NCBI GenBank assembly: GCA_028820635.1
Contig: JAPPIG010000042.1
Location: 97,738-161,737 of the forward strand
Length of the DNA stretch: 64,000 nt
Source: Candidatus Poribacteria bacterium
GTDB taxonomy: Bacteria > Poribacteria > WGA-4E > WGA-3G
Reading direction: 5' to 3'
Below are positions 8,318-17,993 of the stretch, in pieces. Position 1 is the stretch's first letter. The number at the start of each line of letters is the position of its first letter. Made by a program: the position numbers and the translations under genes. Under the pieces are notes generated by a model, which searched no databases, was not told the DNA's origin, and saw only the letters and a list, made by a program, of their open reading frames with translations.

Positions 8318-8875
8318 CTAAGTGTTGAGATCGTCGTTTCCTTCTGCTGAAGCGATAGCACGGGAAATACTTTGACGTACCCACCAAGTAACGTAAGTGT
8401 TAAACTGAAAACCGCCTTGATAATCAAAGTTATCAATAGCTTTCATTAAACCGATGTTGGCTTCCTGAATCAGATCGAAAAATTCACGACCTTGAGCTTC
8501 TTTCCCATATTTCTTAACGATGCTAACGACCAGCCTCAGATTTGCTTTTACAATCGCCATTTTGGCATCTTGGGCATTATTAATTATGCTGGAATCTATC
8601 TGTTTCGTAATATTTTGTAGCTTGTCGCGAGAGATGCAGAAAGTATTAATGTGTTGTTTAATTTCGTTCTGATTGCGAGCAATCTTGAGATATGCTTGCT
8701 TAACAGCATCTGTTTCAAATTCGTGGGTTTCAGCGTTAAATTCCCTATCAAACCATTCTGCAGGAATGTTATGTTCCTTCACAAGACGTGAAATTTCCTC
8801 TTCGCGTTCATTAATATTACGTTCAACTTCTTTAAACTGAAAATCAAGCGGATGTGCATTTCCCAAATCCATCAT
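8318..8875 (-). CDS. Sigma-region-2-only paralog of RpoD
   Basis: A 185-residue protein clearly copied from the neighbouring rpoD. It begins like RpoD ([12 protein letters not shown] versus [11 protein letters not shown]), jumps over region 1.2 and most of the non-conserved region to [13 protein letters not shown], then follows RpoD through region 2 ([55 protein letters not shown]) and stops right after region 2.4. Regions 3 and 4 are absent. Aromatic promoter-melting residues and the core-binding segment are kept and most differences are conservative, which argues for selection rather than decay. Its ATG shares one base with the dnaG stop (TAATG), so it is translationally coupled to dnaG. 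It could be a minimal sigma, a core competitor, or a slowly decaying duplicate. Confidence 0.8.
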   Translation of the reverse strand: MMDLGNAHPLDFQFKEVERNINEREEEISRLVKEHNIPAEWFDREFNAETHEFETDAVKQAYLKIARNQNEIKQHINTFCISRDKLQNITKQIDSSIINNAQDAKMAIVKANLRLVVSIVKKYGKEAQGREFFDLIQEANIGLMKAIDNFDYQGGFQFNTYVTWWVRQSISRAIASAEGNDDLNT

Positions 8876-10743
8876 TAGTTCTCCTTCTCAATATTTTCAG
8901 TAATTTGAGGGGTATCCGTATCTTCGTCAGACTGTGAAGAATTTCCTGTCTGTTCAAGGAGGTCTTTTTGTACAAAAGCACGCCTTTGGTTTGATAAGTC
9001 TACAAGTTCTTTTAGTTTTTCAATATCATCCTCTCCCTCTGCAAGAGCGTTTGATCGGATACGTTGTTCAACTTCTTGTAATATGAAACTTTTTAGTTTC
9101 CTGAGACATCCTTCAATTCTGGCATGGGGGTTAGGAATGTTCTTTTTCCTGATAAGTGCGTTGGAAATTATGTTCTTAAGGGTTTCGTCCTCACAGGTGT
9201 TAAGGATGTGTTGTATATCAACGTTTTCTTCGTTCTCACTGGCATCCCAAAGCAGTTGCATAACGTTTGCGAGGCGTGGATTTGTTATTTCTTGGTAGTG
9301 TAGCAATGTTTTAACTTTGGAAATCAGTTCGGGAACTTGGATTAAAACTTGGACTAATTGCCATTCAATTTGTTCGCGTGGGGACAACTTCTTTGAGGTT
9401 GTTTTTTGACTCGGTGCGTTACGATGTGTTGTGTTTTCTTTCAACCCTAAATCTCGCAATTCCCGCCAAAGTAATCCTTCCTCAATTTCAAGTTCCTTTA
9501 CAGCGTATTTTACGTATTCTGTTCGTTCGACTCGGTTTTTGATATTCACAAGTATCGCACTAATATCTTTGACAACCTGCGTTTTGACATCAGGACGTCG
9601 GATATTCTTTTCTTGTATTGCGGATTGTATTTGAAATTCAATTAGGTTTATCGCTTTATCGATTAGTTCACTAAAAGCATCCGCGCCGTTCTGCTTGACA
9701 TAGGAATCTGGATCATCACCTTTCGGCATGAGGGCAATCCGCACACGAATCTCTTCACCGATGAGTCTATGCAACCCACGTTGTGCTGCTTGCAATCCAG
9801 ATGCGTCACCATCAAAAACGATGACAACTTCAGGCGTATACCTTTTCAGTAACGCTGCATGTTCCTCGCTTAAAGATGTGCCTGATGAGGCTATGACGTT
9901 TTCAATCCCATGTTGATGTAGCATCAAGACATCCATATACCCTTCTACAAGAATGGCAGACTGCTTTCTGGATATAGATTGTCTCGCTTTATCAAGATTG
10001 AAAAGAATTCTGCTTTTGTCGTATAGTACCGTTGTGGGGGAATTTAGATATTTCGGTTGATGTTCATCAGACAACGCACGACCACCAAATCCGACTGGCC
10101 CGCCTTGTGCATTGTAAATTGGAAATAGTATTCGATTCCAAAAACGGTCTTGAGGACCTTGATCTTCATTTTTAATCAATCCAGCATCAACCAATTGCTG
10201 CACTGTCCAACCTTCATGAGTTGCTGCTTTTACCAAATCGCGCCTCTGTTGTTTCGCGTAACCGAGTTGGAACAGTTGATTAGTTTGTGAATTCACACCG
10301 CGGTTTTTGAGATACTCACGAGCGTGTTGGCTGTGTTGACCTGTGCGCAGTAGTTCGTGGTAGTATTTCACTGCAAACCTATTAAGTTCACTTAAGTCAT
10401 TGATTAGTTTTTGTCGGGCACTGGATTTTGCATCTCGTGTCGGCAACGAAACATTCGCCCGATCTGCGAGCCATTCAATCGCCTCAATAAAAGTTTTCCC
10501 TTCATGTTTTTGCAGGAAATGAATGACATTACCACCTGTTTGGCATCCAAAACAGTAGAATATCTGTTTTTCTGGTGACACTGAAAAAGAAGGCGTCTTT
10601 TCTTCGTGAAATGGACAGAGTGCTTGGTAGTTTCGTCCAGCTTGTTTGAGTGCAACACCAGATTCAGAAATTACGTCTACGATATTATTCTGTGTCCGAA
10701 TTTCCTCAATCGTTTCGGGTGGTATATAGTTTCTTGTTGCCAT
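8875..10743 (-). CDS. dnaG: DNA primase DnaG
   Basis: A 622-residue primase. The N-terminal CHC2 zinc finger has ligands C43, H46, C64 and C67 ([22 protein letters not shown]). The primase core is followed by a TOPRIM domain with the catalytic Glu in LVEGYMDV (about residue 266) and the FDGD motif near 310. A C-terminal helicase-interacting region follows, with a Gln/Asp/Thr-rich tail. It makes RNA primers at the replication fork. Start ATG with GAGGT upstream. Gene order mutS2, dnaG, sigma-2 paralog, rpoD on one strand with gaps of 51, -1 and 121 bp suggests one operon. Confidence 0.95.
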   Translation of the reverse strand: MATRNYIPPETIEEIRTQNNIVDVISESGVALKQAGRNYQALCPFHEEKTPSFSVSPEKQIFYCFGCQTGGNVIHFLQKHEGKTFIEAIEWLADRANVSLPTRDAKSSARQKLINDLSELNRFAVKYYHELLRTGQHSQHAREYLKNRGVNSQTNQLFQLGYAKQQRRDLVKAATHEGWTVQQLVDAGLIKNEDQGPQDRFWNRILFPIYNAQGGPVGFGGRALSDEHQPKYLNSPTTVLYDKSRILFNLDKARQSISRKQSAILVEGYMDVLMLHQHGIENVIASSGTSLSEEHAALLKRYTPEVVIVFDGDASGLQAAQRGLHRLIGEEIRVRIALMPKGDDPDSYVKQNGADAFSELIDKAINLIEFQIQSAIQEKNIRRPDVKTQVVKDISAILVNIKNRVERTEYVKYAVKELEIEEGLLWRELRDLGLKENTTHRNAPSQKTTSKKLSPREQIEWQLVQVLIQVPELISKVKTLLHYQEITNPRLANVMQLLWDASENEENVDIQHILNTCEDETLKNIISNALIRKKNIPNPHARIEGCLRKLKSFILQEVEQRIRSNALAEGEDDIEKLKELVDLSNQRRAFVQKDLLEQTGNSSQSDEDTDTPQITENIEKEN

Positions 10744-10794
10744 GAGAAGACCTCTAAATCAACATGTTGACTATTTCAGAAGAAAACTATCAAG

Positions 10795-13233
10795 TTATTC
10801 TTTGAATTTAACGACAGTAACACCCTCTCCACCTTCACTATGGGGAGCGTATTGATAATTAGCGACGTGTGGATTCGTGTCTAATACCTCGTGAACCGCG
10901 CTACGTAATGCCCCAGTACCCTTTCCGTGCAGAATTCTCACAGTTAATAATCCTGCAAGGTAGGCATCGTCCAGATATTTGTCCGTAATGTCTAATCCTT
11001 CTTTAACAAGCATGCCATGTATACACAACTCCTCTTGAACTGAATTTGCTTTGTTATACTGCATTTCCAGAACAGAAGCAGTGAGATTTTGCGACTCTTT
11101 TTTCGGCACAACATTGTCAATATCGTTATAAGAAAGATTCATCTGCATACTGCCAACTCGGACCTGTAAAGGCGTACTACCATGTTTGTCAATAGCGGTA
11201 ACCTGCCCAAATCGATTCAACTTTATTATTCGGACTTTGTCACCAACCTTGACAGAGAGTTTGTTTTTCTTGGTTTGTTTTTCGGGCGGGTCGGGTTTGA
11301 GTTGTTTTTTGGCGGTTTCAATTTTTGTGAATGCTTCGCGGATACTGGCTTTAGAGGCTTGCTCACGACGGATGTCTGCTACTACGTTGTCTACTGTTCG
11401 GCGAGCTGTAGATACTATTTCCAGCGCTTCTTTTTCAGCGTCTTGTAGACGGGTTTGTTGTTCTTTTTCAAATGTATCAATTAACTCTTTATGTTTCTGA
11501 TATTCTGTTTCAGCGAGACGAATTTTTTCATGGAGTTGTTCACGTTCGGTATCCAATTCCCGTTGTGTTTGTTGTAGTTGGATGAGTAGGTCTTCCACAG
11601 CGATGTTATTATTTCCCAAGTTGCTTTCTGCGTCAGCGAGGATACGGGAAGGGAGTCCTAATTGTTCGGCGATTTTCAGTGCATTACTACTTCCAGGAAC
11701 ACCTATCTTCAAACGGTAAGTCGGTTTTAATGTGCTCCAATCAAATTCCATTGAAGCGTTTTCCATGTTATTTTGTGTGTGGGTATAAGCCTTAAGCGCA
11801 CCATAATGTGTCGTAACGATCGTACTAACATTCCGTTCGCTCAACCAAGCCAAGATCGCCATACCGAGTGCCGTTCCTTCAGTCGGGTCGGTGCCCGCTC
11901 CGATCTCGTCCAATAGAACAAGAGTATGTGCGGATCCAGAGTCCTCAATTGCGTTCAGCATTTCAGCAATCTTCGTGATATGTGAGGAAAAGGTGCTAAG
12001 ACTCTGTTCTATGTTCTGATCGTCACCTATATCGGCAAATATGTGATTAAAAATCGGGAGTTTGCTACCACTTGCTGCTGGAATATGTAACCCAGATTGT
12101 GCCATCAAACACAATAGCCCTACCGTTTTTAACACAACAGTTTTTCCACCCGTATTCGGACCTGTGATGACAAGTGTCCTGAAACTTTTGCCAACGCGTA
12201 CATCTGTCGGAACAACCCGTGTAGGTTGTCTATGTTTTGGTTTGGCTGGTTCTGATATTTTTTGTTTTTGGGACTGAGAATTCGCTCGGACTTGGAATTC
12301 CAGGAGAGGGTGTCGCGCTTCAGAAAGGTTCACAACACCGTTCGCATTCAATTTAGGTTCAACGGCATTCAATTCATGGCTAAATCGAGCTTTGGCATTT
12401 AGGAAGTCAAGTTCAGCAAGGAGATTAAGAGCAGATTCAAAATCATCTATCCGTTCACGTATTCGGTCAGTTAGATCCAACAGAATCTTACGAATCTCTC
12501 GATTTTCAGCTTCAACTGCCTCATGAAGGGCATTGTTCATTTCAACTATTGACAAAGGTTCCATAAAATAGGTCGCACCACTGGTGGATTGACCTTGAAC
12601 AACGCCGCTAAAAAAAGGCCTCGCATCTTGTTTGATAGGTATTACATAACGATTGTTTCTAAAGGTAATGACCGATTCCTGAATTGATTTTTGATGGTCG
12701 GGGGAGCGGAGGATCGCTTCTAATTTTTGATGAATGTTTTCACGGGATTTGATAAGTTTACGACGAATAGCACGTAACTCGGAACTTGCACGGTCTAAGA
12801 CAGTTCCTTCAGGACTAATACAATACGATATAATTTTAACGATTTCGTCAAAGACAGGCAGCGAATCTACTATATACAATAGTCGTGGAAAGTCTTCACG
12901 ATCCTGATTATTAAATTTCTTTTTTATTTGGGATGGTAGTTCTGCTACCTTTACAACATTTAAGAACGCCTCCGGTTCTAAGATAGCACCAGAAATAGAG
13001 GCTTGTCGAAGTATCTGACCAATATCTGTTAATCCATTCAGCGGAATATCACCGGACTGTTGCTGAAAAGTTTTCACTTCAGTACATAATTTCAATAAAT
13101 TACGTACTATGTCCAGTGAATCAGAGGGAGCAAGTTTATCTACCCGCGCATTTCCTAACTCAGAAACCGTATACCTTTTTAATAGGTTTTTGAGTTTATC
13201 GAATTCTAAGGCTGTTTCCACGTTGGGCAGCAT
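10795..13233 (-). CDS. mutS2: MutS2 family ATPase/endonuclease
   Basis: An 812-residue MutS2. It lacks the mismatch-recognition domain of MutS and starts directly with core/clamp helices. It has Walker A GPNTGGKT near residue 355, Walker B LVLLDEIGAGTDPTEG and the following STIVTTHYG, then a long coiled coil (about 520-650), a KOW-like stretch (VKVGDKVRIIKLNRFGQV) and a C-terminal Smr domain (LCIHGMLVKEG, ILHGKGTGALR). In Bacillus and Thermus relatives it acts on branched DNA or collided ribosomes. Its stop is 51 bp before dnaG. Confidence 0.94.
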   Translation of the reverse strand: MLPNVETALEFDKLKNLLKRYTVSELGNARVDKLAPSDSLDIVRNLLKLCTEVKTFQQQSGDIPLNGLTDIGQILRQASISGAILEPEAFLNVVKVAELPSQIKKKFNNQDREDFPRLLYIVDSLPVFDEIVKIISYCISPEGTVLDRASSELRAIRRKLIKSRENIHQKLEAILRSPDHQKSIQESVITFRNNRYVIPIKQDARPFFSGVVQGQSTSGATYFMEPLSIVEMNNALHEAVEAENREIRKILLDLTDRIRERIDDFESALNLLAELDFLNAKARFSHELNAVEPKLNANGVVNLSEARHPLLEFQVRANSQSQKQKISEPAKPKHRQPTRVVPTDVRVGKSFRTLVITGPNTGGKTVVLKTVGLLCLMAQSGLHIPAASGSKLPIFNHIFADIGDDQNIEQSLSTFSSHITKIAEMLNAIEDSGSAHTLVLLDEIGAGTDPTEGTALGMAILAWLSERNVSTIVTTHYGALKAYTHTQNNMENASMEFDWSTLKPTYRLKIGVPGSSNALKIAEQLGLPSRILADAESNLGNNNIAVEDLLIQLQQTQRELDTEREQLHEKIRLAETEYQKHKELIDTFEKEQQTRLQDAEKEALEIVSTARRTVDNVVADIRREQASKASIREAFTKIETAKKQLKPDPPEKQTKKNKLSVKVGDKVRIIKLNRFGQVTAIDKHGSTPLQVRVGSMQMNLSYNDIDNVVPKKESQNLTASVLEMQYNKANSVQEELCIHGMLVKEGLDITDKYLDDAYLAGLLTVRILHGKGTGALRSAVHEVLDTNPHVANYQYAPHSEGGEGVTVVKFKE

Positions 13234-13387
13234 TGGTCTAACCTTCTTTCTCTTGCTATGATGGTCTAAATAAAAGTTATCTCATAAGTGAAGCTGCGAG
13301 GCTTACAAACCCTGCTTCAATATATCAGGAGTTCTGTCAAATAAATATGAGATAGAATTAAGAATAGAAAGGAAAATATAAAGATCC

Positions 13388-13408
13388 TGCGGCTTCAGAA
13401 GTGCCGCA
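13388..13408 (-). terminator. Possible terminator after the PD40 gene
   Basis: A perfect 6-bp stem TGCGGC/GCCGCA with a 9-base loop lies 9 bases after the PD40 stop. It is followed on the minus strand by GGATCTTTATATTTT, a broken U-tract. The remaining 13234-13387 gap before mutS2 has no gene. Confidence 0.4.
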
Positions 13409-13416
13409 TAAATATG

Positions 13417-14433
13417 TTATCTCAAAGTACGTTTGACATCCCCCCAAGTTGTAGTTAATTTCTGTTTGGGTTCAACAGGAAGCACTTCATGTTTCCACCA
13501 GGAAATTGCAAAAATGCTTCCTTCCACTTCAAATAATTGTTCTGTTTTTCCGGTAAGAAGATCGTGCAAATAGAACGCTCCCCACCGAGAGAAGATAATC
13601 GATTGACCATCAAATGACCAATCTGTCCACATGCCGGTCTGCTTATCAACATCAAAGAGGGGTTTTATGGCTCGCGTTTCAACATCAATTGTAGACATTG
13701 TGTCAAATTCTCTGTTCCATCTACGGAACAAAATTTTCGTGCCATCAGGCGACCAAACAGGGTACAAATCAATATTTAATTCAGTTAATATTTCTATCTC
13801 TTTTGTTTCAAGGTCTAACAGGTAGAGTTGATCTAATCCACCGGGTCTTTCAAGTGAAAACGCAAGTTGTCTACTGTTCGGTGCCCAAGAGATTCCCCAG
13901 AAAAAGAAGGACCTACCAATGTGTGGTATCGCGGTCACTGCTTCCATTTCACCTGTTTCAATATCAAGTACCCAAACCTGATTTTCTTGTTGTTGCTGTT
14001 CGCGCGTCCATCCGTTAAAAGCAAGTTTCTTTCCATTCGGTGAAACAGCTAAAAATCTATAAGTGCCGCTAATCTCTGTAAGTAGTGTTTTATTTTTAGG
14101 GTTGTTAATATCAATTGAAAAGATATGTGATTGTGTGTCGGCACGTTGAATAAAATAGAGCGTGTCGCCTTCTGGTCCCCATGCAGGATACATTCCAGAT
14201 TGATTCAAAGGCGTTGTCTTGAAGTCCCCATTTTCGGTGAAGGTCGTCATGTGGAGATTGAAATCTAATCTTCCAAGTTTGTTGTTAAACCCAGAAACAG
14301 CATAAGCAATACGTCCCGTGGGTGCTGCATCTACTGTGATAGGCAAACAGAGAAAGACTAAAATTAGTCCAAAACTTATCCGTTTTCCTATTTCAATAGT
14401 CCTAACAAGCAAATGACGTTTTCTATCTTTCAT
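13417..14433 (-). CDS. Secreted PD40/TolB-type beta-propeller protein (second copy)
   Basis: I place the start at ATG 14433 (338 residues) because AGAGGAA precedes it and the upstream in-frame Met lies inside the neighbouring TPR gene. A basic N-terminus and hydrophobic stretch (ISFGLILVFLCLPITVDA) form a signal peptide. Six or so PD40 blades follow (VSPNGKKLAF, WAPNSRQLAF, WSPDGTKILF, WSFDGQSIIF). The C-terminal motif LPVEPKQKLTTTWGDVKR matches the end of the PD40 protein at 3630-4715. It starts one base after the stop of the TPR gene, so the two are co-translated. Probable periplasmic or surface interaction protein. Confidence 0.75.
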   Translation of the reverse strand: MKDRKRHLLVRTIEIGKRISFGLILVFLCLPITVDAAPTGRIAYAVSGFNNKLGRLDFNLHMTTFTENGDFKTTPLNQSGMYPAWGPEGDTLYFIQRADTQSHIFSIDINNPKNKTLLTEISGTYRFLAVSPNGKKLAFNGWTREQQQQENQVWVLDIETGEMEAVTAIPHIGRSFFFWGISWAPNSRQLAFSLERPGGLDQLYLLDLETKEIEILTELNIDLYPVWSPDGTKILFRRWNREFDTMSTIDVETRAIKPLFDVDKQTGMWTDWSFDGQSIIFSRWGAFYLHDLLTGKTEQLFEVEGSIFAISWWKHEVLPVEPKQKLTTTWGDVKRTLR

Positions 14434-14434
14434 T

Positions 14435-15580
14435 TTATTCCTCTTTTCCAGCAATCGTGAGACGGTCATAATTGAGGCGAGCACGTTCATACAGTTCACG
14501 ATTTAAGCCGTATGCATCGAATTCCAAAATTCGGTCATAGGTATTTAATGCCGCACTTTGGTATCCAGATTTTTCAGTTTTACGTGCTGATTCGACACCA
14601 TTAATAAATGTAGTTGCGGCTTCCTCAAAATTTCGTATGCGTTTTCGCACATCCGACAACAACCCGCCTCCCGTATCTTTTTCGACCTTATATGCTCGAA
14701 TTGTATCAGTATATGTGACAAGCGATTGAAAATAGAGTTCTTCCGATTCCATGTGCTCCGCTTTTGTGAGTTCTAAAGGTTCCTCAATAACTGTGATTAC
14801 CTCTTTTGCTTCATTTATCAGTTCAGTACTTCTCTGCTCAATTCCGGCATTAAGCGTTTGCTGAAATTCGTCTATAATCGTCATATAAGATGTCTTTGCA
14901 TCTTCTACTGCGTTTAATTTTTCATGACAAAGTGCTTGATTGTACTTGGCACTGGTAAGAACAAACTGGCGAATTTCAGGTGCAAGTTCGGGGGTGTTTG
15001 GAAACGCTCTCGCCTCATAAGCTGAAATCGCGTTTGCGTAGTCTCCTTCTTGTTCGAAACAGTTGCCTACTGCCTTTTGCGCATACATTGCATAAATCTG
15101 ATTTTCAGATTTATGCGTTTCTACAATTTCTTCAAATTGTGCACGTGCTTCGGCATATTTGCCTTGATAATAGAGACTTTTAGCGTAATTATACCGTGCT
15201 TTGTCAGCTAAGGGCGTATTCGGATATTTCTCAAAAACTAACTGTAATTTTTCTTCAGCATTTTCAAAGGTGACTTTTTCAGACTTTGCTTCGTCTTCAG
15301 TGTCATCTTCACTTTCGCTCGGTGCAGAAACATCTAAGAAACTTTTTTCAGCTTCTTTATACGTTTCCGTAGCATTAGAAAGGTTCGCAGCAGCTTCAGC
15401 GTATGTTTTCTCCTGATTTTGGGTGTAGACTAAATAACCTACCACCCCAATAATGACAATTGCAAGCGTTATGCTAATGCTTAAGACATTATTCTTCAGA
15501 AAAGAGTAACAGTTTAGAACTAAGTCAATAAACTTATCTTCTTGGATTTCTTCTTTTCTCAATCGAGTATTTTGCGCCAT
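14435..15580 (-). CDS. Membrane-anchored TPR protein
   Basis: A 381-residue protein. A charged cytoplasmic N-terminus (RLRKEEIQEDKF) is followed by one membrane segment at about residues 33-52 (SISITLAIVIIGVVGYLVY). An extracytoplasmic part follows with an acidic linker and tetratricopeptide-like repeats (YAKSLYYQGKYAEARAQFEE, AVGNCFEQEGDYANAISAYE). The architecture resembles YfgM, the SecYEG-associated TPR protein, and similar scaffolds. Overlapping repeats and absence of catalytic motifs point to protein assembly or envelope quality control. Good GAGGAA site before the ATG. It forms a two-gene unit with the PD40 gene. Confidence 0.7.
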   Translation of the reverse strand: MAQNTRLRKEEIQEDKFIDLVLNCYSFLKNNVLSISITLAIVIIGVVGYLVYTQNQEKTYAEAAANLSNATETYKEAEKSFLDVSAPSESEDDTEDEAKSEKVTFENAEEKLQLVFEKYPNTPLADKARYNYAKSLYYQGKYAEARAQFEEIVETHKSENQIYAMYAQKAVGNCFEQEGDYANAISAYEARAFPNTPELAPEIRQFVLTSAKYNQALCHEKLNAVEDAKTSYMTIIDEFQQTLNAGIEQRSTELINEAKEVITVIEEPLELTKAEHMESEELYFQSLVTYTDTIRAYKVEKDTGGGLLSDVRKRIRNFEEAATTFINGVESARKTEKSGYQSAALNTYDRILEFDAYGLNRELYERARLNYDRLTIAGKEE

Positions 15581-15608
15581 GATTTCCTCGGTGTTTTCTT
15601 CGCATTCA

Positions 15609-15680
15609 AGCGGGTGACGGGAATTGAACCCGCGACCCTCAGCTTGGGAAGCTGACGCTCTACCGCTGAGCTACACCCGC
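15609..15680 (-). tRNA. tRNA-Gly (anticodon CCC)
   Basis: Cloverleaf of 72 bases: acceptor GCGGGTG/CACCCGC, D-arm GCTCAGCGGTAGAGC, anticodon stem TCAGC/GCTGA with loop TTCCCAA (anticodon CCC), and T-arm GCGGG-TTCAATT-CCCGT. CCA is not encoded. Confidence 0.93.
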
Positions 15681-15692
15681 GCCCTTTAGACA

Positions 15693-15722
15693 ATTATATC
15701 ATATTTAAAAGGGAATTGTCAA
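15693..15722 (-). promoter_or_regulatory. Consensus sigma-70 promoter for tRNA-Gly
   Basis: TTGACA (15722-15717) and TATAAT (15698-15693) with an 18-base spacer, 12 bases before the tRNA. This is the best promoter seen in the window. Confidence 0.88.
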
Positions 15723-15849
15723 GACAAAGATATGAAAACAAATATACAACGATATTCGTCCGCTTCTGACAATTGAATTCTTACTACGTGTTGGGTCTAA
15801 TCAAATTTTTGGTTTTCATAACATTATTGCCAAGACAACACAATATTTT

Positions 15850-15895
15850 AAGACAACGAAAGACGGGCAATCTATTTACCCGCCTTCGTAGTTGT
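15850..15895 (-). terminator. Large hairpin after the peroxiredoxin gene
   Basis: ACAAC-GAAAG-CGGG pairs with CCCG-CTTC-GTTGT across small internal loops, beginning 19 bases past the stop. No clean U-tract follows, so it may terminate transcription or protect the mRNA 3' end. Confidence 0.5.
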
Positions 15896-15913
15896 TAGAT
15901 ACAGAATTGTTGC

Positions 15914-16378
15914 TCATAGTTTGTCAAGTTCGTTTAGGACTTGTTCTGCGGTCAGTGTATTATCTGGTGGTGCATCTTCAATGTGTCTGAAGGCAATTTT
16001 ACCTGTTTCATCAACGATAAAAACACCGCGGGTCGTTATACCGACTTCTTCAAGTGCCATGCCATATTGTTTTGAGACTTCAAGATTCATGTCTGAGAGG
16101 AGTGGAAAACTGACGCCACCGAGTGCTTCACTCCATGCTTTGTGGGCAAACGTTGAGTCGCGATTGATAGCAATCACATCTGCACCTTTAGCGCGAATAG
16201 CGTCTAAGTTCTCATTAAAATCTGGAACTTGTTCTGAACACACAGGCGAAAAATCAAGCGGATAAAAAAGAATTACCAACTTTTTCCCCTCAAAATCAGC
16301 CAAATTAACATCTGTATCTTCCTGACCTGTAGACCCTGATAAACTAAAATCTGGAGCAGCTTTTCCTATTTCTGCCAT
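15914..16378 (-). CDS. Peroxiredoxin (AhpC/TSA family)
   Basis: A 154-residue thioredoxin-fold peroxidase that reduces hydroperoxides in the cytoplasm. The peroxidatic cysteine is C47 in YPLDFSPVCSEQ, in the expected position after the second strand and preceded by FEGKKLVILF. No second cysteine is present in the C-terminal part, so it is a 1-Cys type or uses an external thiol. No signal peptide. A strong TAGGAGG site precedes the ATG. It stands alone, downstream of no obvious partner. Confidence 0.9.
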   Translation of the reverse strand: MAEIGKAAPDFSLSGSTGQEDTDVNLADFEGKKLVILFYPLDFSPVCSEQVPDFNENLDAIRAKGADVIAINRDSTFAHKAWSEALGGVSFPLLSDMNLEVSKQYGMALEEVGITTRGVFIVDETGKIAFRHIEDAPPDNTLTAEQVLNELDKL

Positions 16379-16886
16379 TAAATACCTCCTACAGTAACTC
16401 GTGAAATGGTAACGTTTCTCTCCTTAAATGATACCACAAATTATGACGAAAACCAAATTAAAATTGGTGAAAAAACATTGTCAAAAGTGTAATTTCAGAT
16501 AGCTCCAATCATAAAATATGGTGAACTATAAAATATCGCCCTTAAAAAACTAATGTTCAACGCATAATGACCACTTCCTTGCATAAATGAACACAATTGG
16601 CACAATAATTGCGCATCATTCTATATGCTGATAGCTGCTAACAAATCGGGATTCTTAATCTATTAGGATATATTACTACAAATCAGCGATGCGAAACAAA
16701 GTCTGAGGTTATTGTTAGGTCTCAAAAAAATTATCTGATTTGTTATGTTAGCATTGGAAAAATAAACACAACAATATACACATGTGGCTAATTTTCACTG
16801 TTTTGAAAAAATAGCAGTTGGCATAGATTAGCCAGATCGTAGTACATGCTAAAAAAGCATGGCACGACAAATATGGAGATTTCAAA
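16379..16886. other. Gene-free spacer
   Basis: AT-rich spacer between divergent genes (peroxiredoxin on minus, FGE-like on plus). Apart from short imperfect inverted repeats such as CATGCTAAAAAAGCATG at 16846-16862, just before the FGE-like ribosome-binding site, I see no gene, tRNA or repeat-family member. Confidence 0.5.
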
Positions 16887-17993
16887 ATGAAAAACCGAAG
16901 CGGAATATACAACGGACTAACCATTTGCATATTGGTCTTAATTGGTATTTACCCTTGTAAAGCAAATCCTCCTGAAAATATGGTGTTGATCCCAGCAGGA
17001 GATGGGATTGCGTCATTCTATATGGACAAATACGAAGTCACCAACGCACAATATAAAAAGTTTATTGATGCCAAACCACTGTGGCAGAAAGACAAAGCTT
17101 TAACCTCAATTGTAGGGGATACATATTTATGGGGTTGGAAAGGTAATATGTACCCAAAGGGAAGAGCAAATCATCCTGTAGTAGGTATTAGCTGGTTTGC
17201 CGCTAAAGCTTACGTAGAATGGGTTGGCAAAGAACTCCCTACACAAGCACAGTGGGAAAAAGCTGCGCGTGGGGCTTTAATTGGAAAGAAATATCCATGG
17301 GGAGATACTGAACCTGACAATAAAGCTAACTATGATCGCTATACACCAAGGGTCAGTTTCAGTCGACCTCCGACAAAAGAGGTAGGTAGTTATCCTCCCA
17401 ATGAATACGGTCTATACGACATGGCAGGTAATGTTGAAGAATGGTGTTTTGATAGGTTAGATGTTGACGATATTCATGGAAGGTATCACAGATTGCGTGG
17501 CGGTTCTTGGTTTAGTAGTGCCAAAGAACTACAGATTTCAAGGATAAGTCAACATCCTGCTGATGATGGTATGGGAACCGTCGGTTTTAGATGTGTGTCG
17601 GCAATAAATGGTGCGAAGTCAAAAAATGTGAAGACTGATATGTCTTCTTGGTTATATGAAAACATGCAGAACGGGTTTGATAGCGCACTCTATAGTGTGT
17701 CTGAGGGTTTTACACCACACTCTGGGCTTGAAGCAAGATTTGATAGAATCGTGCAATACTATACTGGACATCCTCGTACGTTTGAAAAGGAACTCATGCG
17801 TATGTTCACGGAGGTAATAGCAGAACAAAATTCGGAATCCCAATCTGAAGAAGTTAGTATCAGTCGGGACACGACTCTGCTGTTGTGGAAGTTCTATCTT
17901 GAGATACATTTTGAGCATATTGAAAAAAGTGTTGAGGAGAAGCTACGTCTTTTCAAAGGATGTGTACTTGAAAAAATAGACAACCTTTTATAG
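16887..17993 (+). CDS. Secreted FGE-sulfatase-fold (SUMF1-like) protein, cysteines lost
   Basis: A 368-residue protein with a signal peptide (ICILVLIGIYPCKA) and an FGE-sulfatase domain at about residues 28-235: PENMVLIPAGD, MDKYEVTNAQYKKFID, HPVVGISWFAAKAYVEW, LPTQAQWEKAARG, NEYGLYDMAGNVEEWC, LRGGSWFSSAKEL, VGFRC. True formylglycine-generating enzymes need cysteines right after the GGSW/F motif; here the positions read FSSAKEL, so it is not expected to oxidise sulfatase cysteines and more likely belongs to the binding or other-activity branch. Residues 236-368 form an unrecognised helical domain. Its TAG stop lies inside the left end of a MITE. GGAG ribosome-binding site present. Confidence 0.75.
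   Translation: MKNRSGIYNGLTICILVLIGIYPCKANPPENMVLIPAGDGIASFYMDKYEVTNAQYKKFIDAKPLWQKDKALTSIVGDTYLWGWKGNMYPKGRANHPVVGISWFAAKAYVEWVGKELPTQAQWEKAARGALIGKKYPWGDTEPDNKANYDRYTPRVSFSRPPTKEVGSYPPNEYGLYDMAGNVEEWCFDRLDVDDIHGRYHRLRGGSWFSSAKELQISRISQHPADDGMGTVGFRCVSAINGAKSKNVKTDMSSWLYENMQNGFDSALYSVSEGFTPHSGLEARFDRIVQYYTGHPRTFEKELMRMFTEVIAEQNSESQSEEVSISRDTTLLLWKFYLEIHFEHIEKSVEEKLRLFKGCVLEKIDNLL

Noticed and set aside
16846..16862. CATGCTAAAAAAGCATG as an operator for the FGE-like gene
   Set aside because: A short AT-rich palindrome with a single occurrence; not enough to support a regulator site.
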